Shown here: piece by piece, positions 7,888-17,012 of the stretch
Numbering within the stretch: position 1 is the first letter of the stretch
Layout of the letters: each line of letters opens with the position of its first letter
Assembly (NCBI RefSeq): GCF_000166135.1
Contig: NC_014666.1
Span: 6,138,001-6,202,000, forward strand
DNA: 64,000 bases
Direction of reading: 5' to 3'
Source of the DNA: Pseudofrankia inefficax
Lineage (GTDB): Bacteria > Actinomycetota > Actinomycetes > Frankiales > Frankiaceae
Translations under genes and position numbers: made by a program
The notes under the pieces: model-generated
The model's database searches: none
Seen by the model: the letters and a program-made list of their open reading frames with translations, nothing else
What the model was told of the DNA's origin: nothing

Positions 7888-9228
7888 TCATTGAGAGCGC
7901 ACCTCCACCGCGTCGACGTGGGCAAGCAGGTCCTCGGCCGCGCCGAGCGCGGCGATGCGCGGCGCGACGGCCGCGAGTGCTTCCTTCGTGCACTCGACGA
8001 CGTGCACCTGGCGCTGGAAGGCGCCGACGGCCAGCCCGCTGGAGTGGCGGGCGGTCGCGCCGGTGGGCAGCACATGGTTGGAGCCGGCGAGGTAGTCGCC
8101 GAGCGGGACGGGCGCGTACGGGCCGACGAACACCGCGCCGGCGTGCCTGACCCGGGCGGCGACCGCCGCCGCGTTCTCGGTCTGGATCTCCAGGTGCTCG
8201 GCGGCCCAGGCGTCGACGACCCGCAGACCGGCGTCGACGTCGTCGACGAGCACGATGGCGCCCTGGCCGTTCAGCGCCTCCTCGACCCGCTCGCGGTGGC
8301 GGGTCGCCGGCACCTGCTTGCCCAGCTCGACCTCGACGGCGTCGGCGAGGTCGGCCGAGGAGCTGACCAGCAGGCAGGCCGCCAGCGGGTCGTGCTCGGC
8401 CTGGGCGATCAGGTCGGCGGCCACGTAGGCCGGGTCGGCGGTGTGGTCGGCGAGGATCGCGACCTCGGTCGGCCCGGCCTCGGCGTCGATGCCCACGATC
8501 CCCCGCAGCAGCCGCTTGGCCGCGGCGACGTACACGTTGCCCGGCCCGGTGACCAGGTCGACCGGCGGGCAGCTCTCGGTGCCGTAGGCGAACATCGCGA
8601 CCGCCTGGGCGCCGCCGACGGAGTAGACCTCGTCGACCTCCAGCAGCTGGCAGGCGGCGAGGACGACCGGGTGCGGCAGGCCGTCCCTGGGGCCGGGGGT
8701 TCCGCCCGGGCCGGACAGGTCGCGCTGGGGCGGGGAGGCGACGGCGAGCGAGCCGACCCCGGCCTCCTGCGCCGGCACCACGTTCATCACCACGCTGCTC
8801 GGGTACGCGACCCGCCCGCCCGGCACGTACAGCCCGACCCGGTCGACCGGCACCCACTTCTCGGTGACGGTCGTACCCGGCGCGACCTCGACCGTCACCG
8901 CCTCGCGCAGCTGGGCTCGGTGGACCACGCGGGTCCGCCGGATCGCCTCGACCAGCGCGTCCCGGACCGCCGGGTCGAGCTCGTCGAGCGCGCGGCGCAG
9001 CGCCTCGGCCGGCACGCGCAGGCCGGCGGGGCGAACCTGGTCGAACCGCTCGGTGTACTCCAGGACGGCGGCGTCGCCCCGGTCCCGGATGTCGTCACAG
9101 ATCGGCTGCACCGTCTCGACCGCCACGTCGACGTCGAGCGCGGCGCGCGGCAGCCGCCGCCGGATCTCGACGGGTGACAGCTTGGTCACGGTGGCGGCGT
9201 CGCCGCGCAGGTCCAGCCTTCTCCACAC
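7888..9228 (-). CDS. hisD: Histidinol dehydrogenase
   Basis: A 446-residue zinc enzyme that oxidises L-histidinol to histidine in two NAD-dependent steps. Typical stretches are visible: [64 protein letters not shown] and [18 protein letters not shown]. It is the first gene of the his operon. The GTG at 9228 (WRRLDLRG) matches the family N-terminus; there is no clear Shine-Dalgarno, and GATACC lies about 12 bp upstream, so a leaderless or very short-leader transcript is possible. An 11-bp palindrome CTCACAGTGAG lies at 9296-9306 upstream. Confidence 0.95.
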   Translation of the reverse strand: MWRRLDLRGDAATVTKLSPVEIRRRLPRAALDVDVAVETVQPICDDIRDRGDAAVLEYTERFDQVRPAGLRVPAEALRRALDELDPAVRDALVEAIRRTRVVHRAQLREAVTVEVAPGTTVTEKWVPVDRVGLYVPGGRVAYPSSVVMNVVPAQEAGVGSLAVASPPQRDLSGPGGTPGPRDGLPHPVVLAACQLLEVDEVYSVGGAQAVAMFAYGTESCPPVDLVTGPGNVYVAAAKRLLRGIVGIDAEAGPTEVAILADHTADPAYVAADLIAQAEHDPLAACLLVSSSADLADAVEVELGKQVPATRHRERVEEALNGQGAIVLVDDVDAGLRVVDAWAAEHLEIQTENAAAVAARVRHAGAVFVGPYAPVPLGDYLAGSNHVLPTGATARHSSGLAVGAFQRQVHVVECTKEALAAVAPRIAALGAAEDLLAHVDAVEVRSQ

Positions 9229-9437
9229 GCACACGAGGGTATCGGCCGGCGTGCGTGAAACGCGGATCTCCCGTCCACCGATATCACACAGTGGTCTCAC
9301 AGTGAGCAGCGGTCGGCCGGCGATCAGCCGTCCGCGGCGGGCCCCGGCGGCCCGCGCGGCCGGGAAAGTCGGGTATCCGACGCTCGGTGCGGGCACGCGG
9401 CGCCGGTCCGCGCGGCGAGGGGTGGCACGCTGGACGG

Positions 9438-11384
9438 GTGACCTCCGGCGATCGACCCGCCACCGACGCGCCGCCGGCGGACGGCCCGGCCCGGTTGGCC
9501 GAGCTGCTCGGCGCCTACGGCCCCTACGGCCGGCCGCTGCGGTCCCTGCTCGTCCGGCTGGTCACCGCGACCCCGCTGGACGGCGAGGCGGGCTCGGCCG
9601 GCGTGGGCCGGCTGGTGCGGGCCGTCGGGCTGCCCCGGCGGACTGTCGAGGAGGTGCTCGCGGCCCTGGGTGACGACGTGGTCGAGGACCCGCGGAGCGG
9701 GCCGCGGCTACGCCCCGACCGGGTGGACGCCTACCGCCCGTTCCTCACCCCGGGCCGGCCCGGCTCGCTGGGGCCGGCCGACGAGGGGCCGGAGCCCGAC
9801 CGGCGCGCCGCCCACGACGACCTGAGCGCGCTGATCGCCGCGGCGCCACGGCCACGGGCCGATCTCGACCACGTGGCGGCGACCGCGACGACCGCGCTGG
9901 CCAGGGCGGTCTGGCTGCGCGACACCTACGACCTCGCCGGGGCGCGGCTGCTCTGCGCCGGCGACCACGACCTGACCTCACTCGCCGCCGCCAGCCTCAT
10001 CCCGGGCCTGCGGGTCACCGTCGTCGACGTCGACGAAGAACTGCTCGACTTCGTCGGCGAGCAGGCGGCGCGCCGCCGGCTGCCCGTCCAGACGCTGTTC
10101 GCCGACCTGCGGTTCGGCCTGCCGCCGTCGGTCGCCGGCGACGCGGACCTCGTGTTCACCGACCCGCCGTACACCCCGGACGGGGTCGCGCTGTTCTGCG
10201 CGCGCGGTGCCGAGGCGCTGCGCGACCGCGAGCGCGGCCGGGTGCTGCTGGCCTACGGGTTCTCCGACCGGACGCCCACGCTCGGCTGGAAGGTCCAGCG
10301 GGCCCTGTCCGACGCCGGGTTCGTGATCGAGGCCATGCTGCCCGGGTTCCACGCCTACGACGGCGCCGAGGCGATCGGCGCCCGCGCGGACCACTACGTC
10401 TGCCGCCCGACGCCGCACACCTGGCGCCAACTGGACCGTTCCACCGGCCCCTGGGCCGGCCAGACCGCGATCTACACGCGGGGCCGGGCCGCTCTGGAGT
10501 CCGCCGCGGCGCCGGTCGCCCTGGCCGGCCCGCCCGTCGCCATCCTGCGGGACGCCGCGGCCGAAGCAGCCGGTGGCCCGGACGGCGCGGAGCTTCGGCT
10601 GGTGGTCGTGGCGGACGCCCTGCCGGCCGAACTGGCGGGCGCCGGCCACACCCGGCTGGCGACGCTGCTCGCGAAGGGCCTGCCGGCGGCGAAGGGGCCG
10701 CGCCGGGTCGCCGTCGCGGCCGACCTGACCGACGACCCAGGCGGCTGGCTGCCCAGGCTGCTGCTGGCGGCCAACGCCGACGGCGTGGCCGCGCTCGTCC
10801 GGGCCGACCATCCGGTGCTGGCCCCGGGGCAGCCGGCGCCGGCCGCCGGGCAGCCGCTGCTCGCGGCGAAGTGGTGCCCGCGGCCGCCGCGCCCGGCCGG
10901 CTCCAGCCAGGACCGGGCCGAGCCGCTGTGGGTGGTCTCCTACACCGCCGTCGACGCCGATCAGAGCCGGCGGGTTCCCGGCTCTGATGCGGGCCGGCTG
11001 TCGCGGTACCTGCTGGACCGCGCGCACGGCCGGGTCGGCAACGTCTGGCGCGAGGGCCTCGTGCGGCTCGCCCGCGAGGCGACGGGCGCCGAACTGTCCC
11101 GTCGCGAGGCCGGCGAGCGGGTCACGGCCGCGCTGGCCGGCGGGCCCGCCGTGGCCGACGTGCTGGCCGCCCGGCTGGTCGACCTGCCGGGCCGGACGCT
11201 GGCCGCCGTCCTGACCGCCGCGGCCGCGACCGCCGACGCCGTCATCGCCGACACTGGAACAGCCGGTGCCGACGCCTACGCGGTGGGCGCCGGCGCCGCG
11301 GCGACCGGGCCCGAAACCCACCTGGCGGCGACCACGGCCACCCCGCGCGGCCGCGCGCGGGCGAGCGAGGAGGACCGACCGTGA
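9438..11384 (+). CDS. Branched-polyamine synthase (BpsA)-like protein with C-terminal extension
   Basis: A 648-residue protein. The N-terminal ~70 residues look like a winged helix ([20 protein letters not shown]). The middle is the aminopropyltransferase/Rossmann fold of N4-bis(aminopropyl)spermidine synthase: [23 protein letters not shown] and the signature [10 protein letters not shown]. In archaea and thermophiles this family transfers aminopropyl groups to make branched polyamines; the substrate here is not known. Known members are about 350 residues; from about residue 345 to the end this one adds ~300 residues I do not recognise, Ala-rich, with a helical segment [19 protein letters not shown]. 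The stop overlaps the GTG start of the response regulator (GTGA). Confidence 0.7.
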   Translation: MTSGDRPATDAPPADGPARLAELLGAYGPYGRPLRSLLVRLVTATPLDGEAGSAGVGRLVRAVGLPRRTVEEVLAALGDDVVEDPRSGPRLRPDRVDAYRPFLTPGRPGSLGPADEGPEPDRRAAHDDLSALIAAAPRPRADLDHVAATATTALARAVWLRDTYDLAGARLLCAGDHDLTSLAAASLIPGLRVTVVDVDEELLDFVGEQAARRRLPVQTLFADLRFGLPPSVAGDADLVFTDPPYTPDGVALFCARGAEALRDRERGRVLLAYGFSDRTPTLGWKVQRALSDAGFVIEAMLPGFHAYDGAEAIGARADHYVCRPTPHTWRQLDRSTGPWAGQTAIYTRGRAALESAAAPVALAGPPVAILRDAAAEAAGGPDGAELRLVVVADALPAELAGAGHTRLATLLAKGLPAAKGPRRVAVAADLTDDPGGWLPRLLLAANADGVAALVRADHPVLAPGQPAPAAGQPLLAAKWCPRPPRPAGSSQDRAEPLWVVSYTAVDADQSRRVPGSDAGRLSRYLLDRAHGRVGNVWREGLVRLAREATGAELSRREAGERVTAALAGGPAVADVLAARLVDLPGRTLAAVLTAAAATADAVIADTGTAGADAYAVGAGAAATGPETHLAATTATPRGRARASEEDRP

Positions 11385-12235
11385 CGATGACGGCTCGGGT
11401 GCTGGATCTGGCGCCACCGGAGACCGCCGCGGACCACGCGGTGGTGCTGGTGGTCGAGGACGACGACGCGGTCGGCGTCCAGCTGGTGCGCGGGCTGGTC
11501 CGCGCCGGCTACACGGCGACACGGGTCGCCACCGGGACCGCGGCGCTGGCCGCGGTCGAGGGGCCCACCCCGCCGGACCTCGTCCTGCTCGACCTGGGCC
11601 TGCCGGACCTGGACGGCACCGAGGTCTGCCGGCGGATCCGCGCCCACGGCGACACCCCGGTGATCGTGGTGACGGCCCGGGGCGACGAGCCCGACCGGGT
11701 CGAGGTGCTCGACTTGGGCGGCGACGACTACCTCGTCAAGCCGTTCGGGTTCGCCGAGTTGCTGGCCAGGATCCGCGCGGTCCGCCGCCGGTTCGCCCGC
11801 GCGGAGGCCCTCGTCGACGCGGCCCGCGCGGCGACCTCCGGCGCCACCCCCGTGCTGGCCGACGACGAGGCGCCGGCACCCCGCGACATCGAGCCGGACG
11901 TCGCGGGCGCGGCCGGGGGCGGCCTGGACCCGGATGTCATCCGGCACGGCACCCTGGTCGTGGACCGGCGGACCCGGCGGATCACGCTGGCCGGCCGGCC
12001 GGTGGCCGCCACCGCCCGCGAGTTCGACCTGCTGGCGTACCTGGCCGCCGACCCGGGTCGGGTCCGCACCCGCCGGGAGATCTTCCAGGAGATCTGGGGC
12101 CCGTGGTTCGGCTCGACGAAGGTGCTCGACGTCCACATCGGGTCGCTGCGGCGCAAGCTCGGCCGGCCCGAGCTGATCGAGACCGTCTACGGCGTCGGCT
12201 TCCGGCTGGCCGACCCGGCCGAGCCGGCCGGCTGA
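11381..12235 (+). CDS. OmpR/PhoB-family response regulator
   Basis: A 284-residue two-component regulator. The receiver domain has the acidic pair in LVVEDDDAVG, the phospho-acceptor Asp71 in LVLLDLGLPDLDG, the switch Thr in VVTAR and the Lys in YLVKPFGF. A long Ala/Asp-rich linker (about residues 135-185) leads to a winged-helix DNA-binding domain with LDVHIGSLRRKL and the closing VYGVGFRL. The GTG at 11381 has GAGGAGGA eight bases upstream and overlaps the preceding stop, so it is co-translated with the BpsA-like gene. Its cognate kinase follows after 18 bp. Confidence 0.92.
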   Translation: MTMTARVLDLAPPETAADHAVVLVVEDDDAVGVQLVRGLVRAGYTATRVATGTAALAAVEGPTPPDLVLLDLGLPDLDGTEVCRRIRAHGDTPVIVVTARGDEPDRVEVLDLGGDDYLVKPFGFAELLARIRAVRRRFARAEALVDAARAATSGATPVLADDEAPAPRDIEPDVAGAAGGGLDPDVIRHGTLVVDRRTRRITLAGRPVAATAREFDLLAYLAADPGRVRTRREIFQEIWGPWFGSTKVLDVHIGSLRRKLGRPELIETVYGVGFRLADPAEPAG

Positions 12236-12253
12236 CCCGGGAACGAGGCGGCC

Positions 12254-13705
12254 GTGAGCAAGCGGGTCATCGCCATCCAGCTCCTGCTGATCGCGTTGCT
12301 GCTGGTCGGGGTGTGCATCCCGTTGGGCATGGACGCGGCCGAGCACGACCGCGACCTGCTGACGGCGCGCGCCGCGGCCGCCGCTGACGCCTACGCCTCC
12401 GAGGTGAAGTGGCGCCGGCTGTCGACCGGACGGGTGAAGCTGCCCAGTGAGGAGGACGACGACATGGCGCTCTACAGCCCGGACGGCGTGCTGACCTCCT
12501 CGTCCGGCCGGCCCATCCCACTGACGGCCGCGCAGCTGCACTCCGCCTGCACCGCCCGGGTGGTGCTGTCGCCGTCGGCCACGGACGGCGGGCGCGTCGT
12601 CGTCCTGACCCCGGTCACCAGCGACAAGGGCCTGTTGGCGGTCCTGGTGCTGGCCCGGTCCGACCACGCGACCCAGGTGGCGATCCGCAACAGGTGGATC
12701 CGGCTGTTCGGCGGCGCGGGGCTCGCGAGTCTGGTGGCGCTGGCGCTGTCGGTGCTGCTCGCCCAGTGGGTCAGCCGCCCGCTGCGGCGGCTGGAGCGGG
12801 CCGCGGCGACTCTGGGCGACGGCGAGCTGTCGGCCCGCGCGCGGGCGGTCGGCGGGCCGGGCGAGGTGCGCCAGCTCGCGGCGAGCTTCGACGCGATGGC
12901 CGACCGGATCGAGGAGCTGGTCGGCGGCGAGCGGGCCTTCCTCGCCGACGTCTCCCACCAGATCCGCACCCCGCTGACCGCCATGCGGCTGCGCCTGGAG
13001 CTGCTCACCGAGGACCTGCTGGACAACCCGGTGGCCGCCATGGAGGTCGGCGGCACGCTGACAGAGGTGCACCGGCTGTCCAGGATGGTCGACGGCCTGC
13101 TCGCGATGGCCCGGGCGCACGCCCGGGACACCGCCAGGCTGCCGGTGGCCGTCGACGAGGTGGTGGCCCAGCGGGCGGTGACCTGGTGGCCGGTCGCCCA
13201 GGCCGCCGGCGTCGAGCTGTGGACCGACGTCCGCGACACGACCGGCGCGCTGCTCACCCCCGGCCATCTGGAGCAGGTGCTGGACAACCTGCTCGCCAAC
13301 GCGCTGGAGGCGAGCCCGCCGGGCGGCCGGGTGGTCGTGGCGACCGCCCCGGCCCCGGCCCTGGCGGGCGACGTCCCGATGCTGCGGCTGACGGTGACCG
13401 ACGACGGGCCGGGAATGCCCGCGGCCGCCCGGGCCAGGGCCTTCGAGCGGTTCCGGTCGGAGACGGCGAAGTCCCGCCCGGTCCGGGCGGACCGGCGCGG
13501 GAACGGCCTCGGCCTGGCCGTCGTGCACGCGCTGGTCACGGCCGACGGGGGCCAGGTCAGGCTGGCGGAGGCGGCGTCGGGCGGTCTGCTGGTGGTGCTC
13601 GACCTGCCGGCCGCGCACACCGTGGCCGCCGTGGCCGCCGAGGCCGCCCCCGCCCCCGGCGCCGACCGCGGCGAGCGGCACGCGCGCGCGTCCGCTACCG
13701 GCTGA
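12254..13705 (+). CDS. Sensor histidine kinase (HAMP-HisKA-HATPase)
   Basis: A 483-residue membrane kinase. Membrane helix 1 is residues ~6-26 and helix 2 ~153-175; between them is an extracytoplasmic sensor of ~125 residues. A HAMP segment follows (WVSRPLRRLERAAATLGDGE), then the phospho-accepting His235 in VSHQIRTPLTAMR, the N box DNLLANALEASPPG, and the G boxes DDGPGMP and GNGLGLAVVHAL. All catalytic motifs are intact. The substitution of Gln for Glu after His (HQ rather than HE) occurs in other actinobacterial kinases. It pairs with the regulator just upstream. The signal is unknown. Confidence 0.92.
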   Translation: MSKRVIAIQLLLIALLLVGVCIPLGMDAAEHDRDLLTARAAAAADAYASEVKWRRLSTGRVKLPSEEDDDMALYSPDGVLTSSSGRPIPLTAAQLHSACTARVVLSPSATDGGRVVVLTPVTSDKGLLAVLVLARSDHATQVAIRNRWIRLFGGAGLASLVALALSVLLAQWVSRPLRRLERAAATLGDGELSARARAVGGPGEVRQLAASFDAMADRIEELVGGERAFLADVSHQIRTPLTAMRLRLELLTEDLLDNPVAAMEVGGTLTEVHRLSRMVDGLLAMARAHARDTARLPVAVDEVVAQRAVTWWPVAQAAGVELWTDVRDTTGALLTPGHLEQVLDNLLANALEASPPGGRVVVATAPAPALAGDVPMLRLTVTDDGPGMPAAARARAFERFRSETAKSRPVRADRRGNGLGLAVVHALVTADGGQVRLAEAASGGLLVVLDLPAAHTVAAVAAEAAPAPGADRGERHARASATG

Positions 13706-13781
13706 GGGCGGCCGCCGGCCCGCTCGGGTACGCCCGAGAGGGCCGGCGGCCGCGCGAACCGGTCAGGCCCGCCGCCTCAGG

Positions 13782-14738
13782 TCACCGGTCCCAGTGCTGG
13801 TCACGGCCTGGGTCACGCCCGCCGGCGCCTGGATCCGTGGTCGGGCCGGTTCCGTAGCCGCCCCGGCTCTCCTGTCCGTAGCCGCCGCGGCCCTCCTCCT
13901 GGCCGTAGGCGCCGCCATTGTCCGGGCCGCGGTAGGCGCCACGGCTCTCGGAGCCCTGGCCGCCACGGCCCTCGGTCTCGTAGCCGCCACGGCCCTCGGA
14001 GCCGTAGCCACCGCGACTGTCGGGACGGGACCGCTCGGCGGTCGTGCCGCCGGGGTGGCCGACCTCCTGGGGCTGGTCGTCGCGGCCGGCGTACTGCCGG
14101 TCGCGGTCGATGACCCGAGCACGCTCGGCGCCGCGGCCGGAGTAGCCCGACATCGACGCGTCACGCTCGACGTGGCCCTGGCCGTGGGTACGCTCACCGC
14201 TCGCCTTGAGCCGTCGAAGGGCGAGCAGCGTCATCACCAGCGAGGTGATGAGGCCCAGGATCAGGCCGTAGCGCGCCCCGGACGCCACCGCGGCGTAGCC
14301 GTAGTTCGCGTGCACGTGCGGAAGGGAGATCCAGCGGATCACGATCAGCAGCGCGGCCACCGCGCAGAGCGCGGCGATCGCGGTGGAATGGCTGGCGCCG
14401 CTTCCGGGCACCTTGCCCCGGCCCAGCAGGTGCGCCGCGGCGAGCCCGGCCGCGACCAGCATCAGCACGATCGGGATCCACGCCAGCGCGCCGGAATGCC
14501 ACGCGTTGAGGCTTCCGGTCCAGGTGTGCAGCGTGCCATAGCCGTAGTTGTCGTAGGTGTAACCCCGGTATCTGGTGCCGAACCAGGGCAGGAAGCTGAA
14601 GATCAGGCCGAGAATCCCGAGGCCGATAATCGGGACGTCATGGGACGCGAAGCTCTGTCCCTTACCGCGGCCGGCCTTGGTCGCGGTGGTTCCGGGGCCA
14701 TCTTGGGTCGCAGGACCGCGACCGGCCATATTCGCCAT
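13782..14738 (-). CDS. Four-helix membrane protein with GGYG-rich C-terminal tail
   Basis: About 318 residues from the ATG at 14738 (a TTG at 14747 is an alternative; GAGACGAGG lies upstream). Four hydrophobic helices lie in the first ~185 residues, the first containing LGLIFSFLPWFGTRYRGY. The rest is a polar, disordered tail with repeats of RGGYGxE/RGGYE (at least six). A paralogue with the same SFLPWFG/Y, W-H-S-G and LLIVIRW signatures is encoded at 22135-22887. Function unknown; the tail is a likely low-complexity interaction region facing the cytoplasm. Confidence 0.8.
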   Translation of the reverse strand: MANMAGRGPATQDGPGTTATKAGRGKGQSFASHDVPIIGLGILGLIFSFLPWFGTRYRGYTYDNYGYGTLHTWTGSLNAWHSGALAWIPIVLMLVAAGLAAAHLLGRGKVPGSGASHSTAIAALCAVAALLIVIRWISLPHVHANYGYAAVASGARYGLILGLITSLVMTLLALRRLKASGERTHGQGHVERDASMSGYSGRGAERARVIDRDRQYAGRDDQPQEVGHPGGTTAERSRPDSRGGYGSEGRGGYETEGRGGQGSESRGAYRGPDNGGAYGQEEGRGGYGQESRGGYGTGPTTDPGAGGRDPGRDQHWDR

Positions 14739-14960
14739 TGGCGACAACCTCGTCTCTCCCGAGCAACTTCTGGCGGCGGCTCTCGCCGTACCCGGAAGCT
14801 CGTGGTCGGAGGGTGTGATCGATCGAGCCTTTTCACCATCGTTTCGGGTCAGGCTGAAACCGGTGCGGTGGCGTAGGGGAACTCCCCGAATTCCGGCGCG
14901 CAGAAACTACGCCGGCCACTCGGCCGTGGCATTTCCGACCGGACCGTCCCGTTTTCCGCC

Positions 14961-15020
14961 GGGCTGGCCGTCAGGCACCCGGGCTGGCCGTCAGGCGTCC
15001 AGGACCGGCCGTCAGCCGCC
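14961..15020. repeat. 20-bp tandem repeat x3 containing the GNAT toxin stop codon
   Basis: Units 14961-14980, 14981-15000 and 15001-15020 share the core GGCCGTCAG. The unit nearest the gene contains its stop (TCA at 15012-15014). Same architecture as the arrays at hisB and at the ABC permease. Confidence 0.8.
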
Positions 15021-15551
15021 CAGGTCTGGCCCGGACCCCGTGGACGCGTGCCGCACCGCCAGCGCGAGCACGTACGGGTCGAGGCGGGTCGCGGCGAACC
15101 CGAAGTGCCGGTAGAAGCTCCTGGCCTGGTCGGAGACGGCATGCGCCAGCAACAGCGGCAGACCGGCGGTCCGGTAGACGGTCGCCGCCCGCATCACCGC
15201 GTCCCGCAGCAGCCGGGCGCCGACGCCCTGGCCCTGGGCTGTCTCGTCGACCGCCAGCCGGCCGATCACCAGGGCCGGCAGCGGGCCGAGCACGGCGGCG
15301 GGCGCCCGGCGCGACCGCCAGCGCGACACGACCGGCGCCCGGGTGGCCTCGACGGCGCCGCGTGTGAGGCAGTAGTAGCCGACGACCCGGCCCGCGCCGG
15401 CCGTCACGACGAACGTCGTCACGCCCTCTTCCTGCTGTTCCAGGGCGTGATGGCGCAGCCAGCTGTCGAGGACCTCGTCACCGCCGCGGAAGCCGCGTGT
15501 GTCGTGCTGGTCGGTGAGCCGCGTCGGCGGCCCCGACGCGCGCGGGCTCAC
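15012..15551 (-). CDS. GNAT acetyltransferase toxin (TacT-like)
   Basis: A 179-residue GNAT protein whose order of elements matches TacT-type toxins, which acetylate the amino group of aminoacyl-tRNA and stop translation: SWLRHHALEQQEEGVTTFVV, VVGYYCLTRGAV, ALVIGRLAVDETAQGQGVGARLL (acetyl-CoA loop QGQGVG) and SFYRHFGFAATRLDP. Its GTG start overlaps the stop of the DUF1778-like gene upstream (GTGA), the usual antitoxin-first order. The target tRNA cannot be read from sequence. Its 3' end lies in a 20-bp tandem repeat. Confidence 0.85.
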   Translation of the reverse strand: MSPRASGPPTRLTDQHDTRGFRGGDEVLDSWLRHHALEQQEEGVTTFVVTAGAGRVVGYYCLTRGAVEATRAPVVSRWRSRRAPAAVLGPLPALVIGRLAVDETAQGQGVGARLLRDAVMRAATVYRTAGLPLLLAHAVSDQARSFYRHFGFAATRLDPYVLALAVRHASTGSGPDLGG

Positions 15552-15829
15552 CGGGCTTCCTCGTCCGGCCCGTCCTCCAGCAGCTCGCGCAGCCGCGCCG
15601 CCTCGTCCGGCGCCGGACCGCCGAGCAGCTCGGCGAGCTCCTTCCAGGCGACGTCCGTCGCCCCGAACAGCCGCCGGTCCGCCAGCGTGTCAGCGGCATG
15701 GCGCCGCATCGCTTCCGCGGCGAAGTCCTCCAGCGTCACACCCAGGCTGTCGGAGGCCGAGCGCACCAGCTCAGCCGCCTCCCCCGTCAGCCGCACCGTG
15801 ACCTGCTCGCCCTCGTCGGTTGCACCCAC
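15548..15829 (-). CDS. DUF1778/RHH-type antitoxin (TacA-like)
   Basis: A 93-residue protein from the GTG at 15829. The N-terminal strand QVTVRLTGEAAELVRSASD followed by LTLEDF-type helix (VTLEDFAAEAMRRHAAD) is a ribbon-helix-helix DNA-binding unit. The C-terminal half (WKELAELLGGPAP, then acidic helix) would wrap the GNAT toxin. Such proteins neutralise the toxin and repress the operon. A longer frame exists upstream but lacks family similarity. Overlaps the toxin gene by four bases. Confidence 0.85.
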   Translation of the reverse strand: MGATDEGEQVTVRLTGEAAELVRSASDSLGVTLEDFAAEAMRRHAADTLADRRLFGATDVAWKELAELLGGPAPDEAARLRELLEDGPDEEAR

Positions 15830-16123
15830 GCCCGCCAGTCTGCCCCTGTCCCACTCCCAGACCGGCACCGACCCGAGTGAACCGACGCACCGGCGCGGCC
15901 CGCGGGAGATCAGGAATCGGCCAAGAACGCAGCACACGTTAATTACGCGGTGCTAACCTGCGCGACGCGATGCCGCCATGTCCGGAACATCCACACAGTC
16001 CCGACCTGCCCGGGACCGGAGCCGGCGGATACGCGACAGTTCAGGGCCGCGCGCCGGCCGCGAGCGGGCCGAGGCGCGCGACGCGGCTGGTCGCGCGCCA
16101 CGGAGGCACAGAGGAGAACGTGC

Positions 16124-16990
16124 ATGGGGGACGCCGAGGGGCGGGTGGCCTTGGTCACGGGCGCGAGCCGCGGTATCGGCGCGGCCATCGCGATCCGGCT
16201 GGCCGCCGAGGGCGCGGCGGTCGCGCTGACGGCTCAGGCCGTGCACGAGGGCGACCCCCGGGATCCCGGCTCGCTGGCCGGGGTGCTCGCCCGGATCGCG
16301 GACGCCGGCGGCACGGCCATCGCGCTGGCCGCCGACCTGTCCCGGCCGGATGGCGGCCGCGAGGGGCTGGTCGCCGCCGTCGAGCGTCGCCTCGGGCCGC
16401 TGGACATCCTGGTCAACAACGCCGGCATGGGCGGCTACATGCCGTTCCTGGACATCGCCGACCAGCGGATCGACACGGTCTTCGAGGTGAACCTGCGCAC
16501 GCCCTGGGAGCTGTGCCGCCAGGCGCTGCCCGGCATGCGCGCCCGCCGCCGCGGCTGGATCATCAACATCGGCAGCGCGGCGGCGGAGGCTCCGGCCGGC
16601 CCGCCGTACCGGAGCACCCTGCCGGACCTGCAGGGCTCGCTCTACGGCAGCTCGAAGGCGGCGCTGCACCGGCTGACCATGTCGCTGGCCGCCGAGGCGT
16701 ACGCCGACGGCATCGCCGTCAACGTGCTCGCGCCGGACCCGGCCGTGCGGAACCGGGACGACTGGCCCTCCCCCGACACGAGCCCCGAGCCGGTGGAGAC
16801 CATGGCCGAGGCCGCGCTGGCACTGGCGACCTGCTCCCCCGACGAGCTGACCGGCCGGGTGGCCTACAGCCTGTCGCTGCTCGTCGAGCTGGACCGCCCG
16901 GTGCATGGCCTCGACGGCGTGACCGAGTTCGCCGGCTGGCAGCCGCACGAGATCCCGCGCTCCCGCCTGCGCCAGCCCCCGGCGGGCTGA
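16124..16990 (+). CDS. Short-chain dehydrogenase/reductase
   Basis: A 288-residue classical SDR. The cofactor-binding TGASRGIG lies near residue 12, NNAGMG near residue 97, and the active-site Tyr-Lys in LYGSSKAAL; the Ser is in IGSAAAEA. A ~20-residue insert separates the Ser and Tyr elements. The ATG at 16124 has GAGGAG seven bases upstream. The gene stands alone, divergent from the TacA/TacT-like pair and convergent with a Nudix-like gene. Substrate unknown. Confidence 0.88.
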   Translation: MGDAEGRVALVTGASRGIGAAIAIRLAAEGAAVALTAQAVHEGDPRDPGSLAGVLARIADAGGTAIALAADLSRPDGGREGLVAAVERRLGPLDILVNNAGMGGYMPFLDIADQRIDTVFEVNLRTPWELCRQALPGMRARRRGWIINIGSAAAEAPAGPPYRSTLPDLQGSLYGSSKAALHRLTMSLAAEAYADGIAVNVLAPDPAVRNRDDWPSPDTSPEPVETMAEAALALATCSPDELTGRVAYSLSLLVELDRPVHGLDGVTEFAGWQPHEIPRSRLRQPPAG

Positions 16991-17012
16991 AGGCGGGTCC
17001 TGGCGGGGGCCG

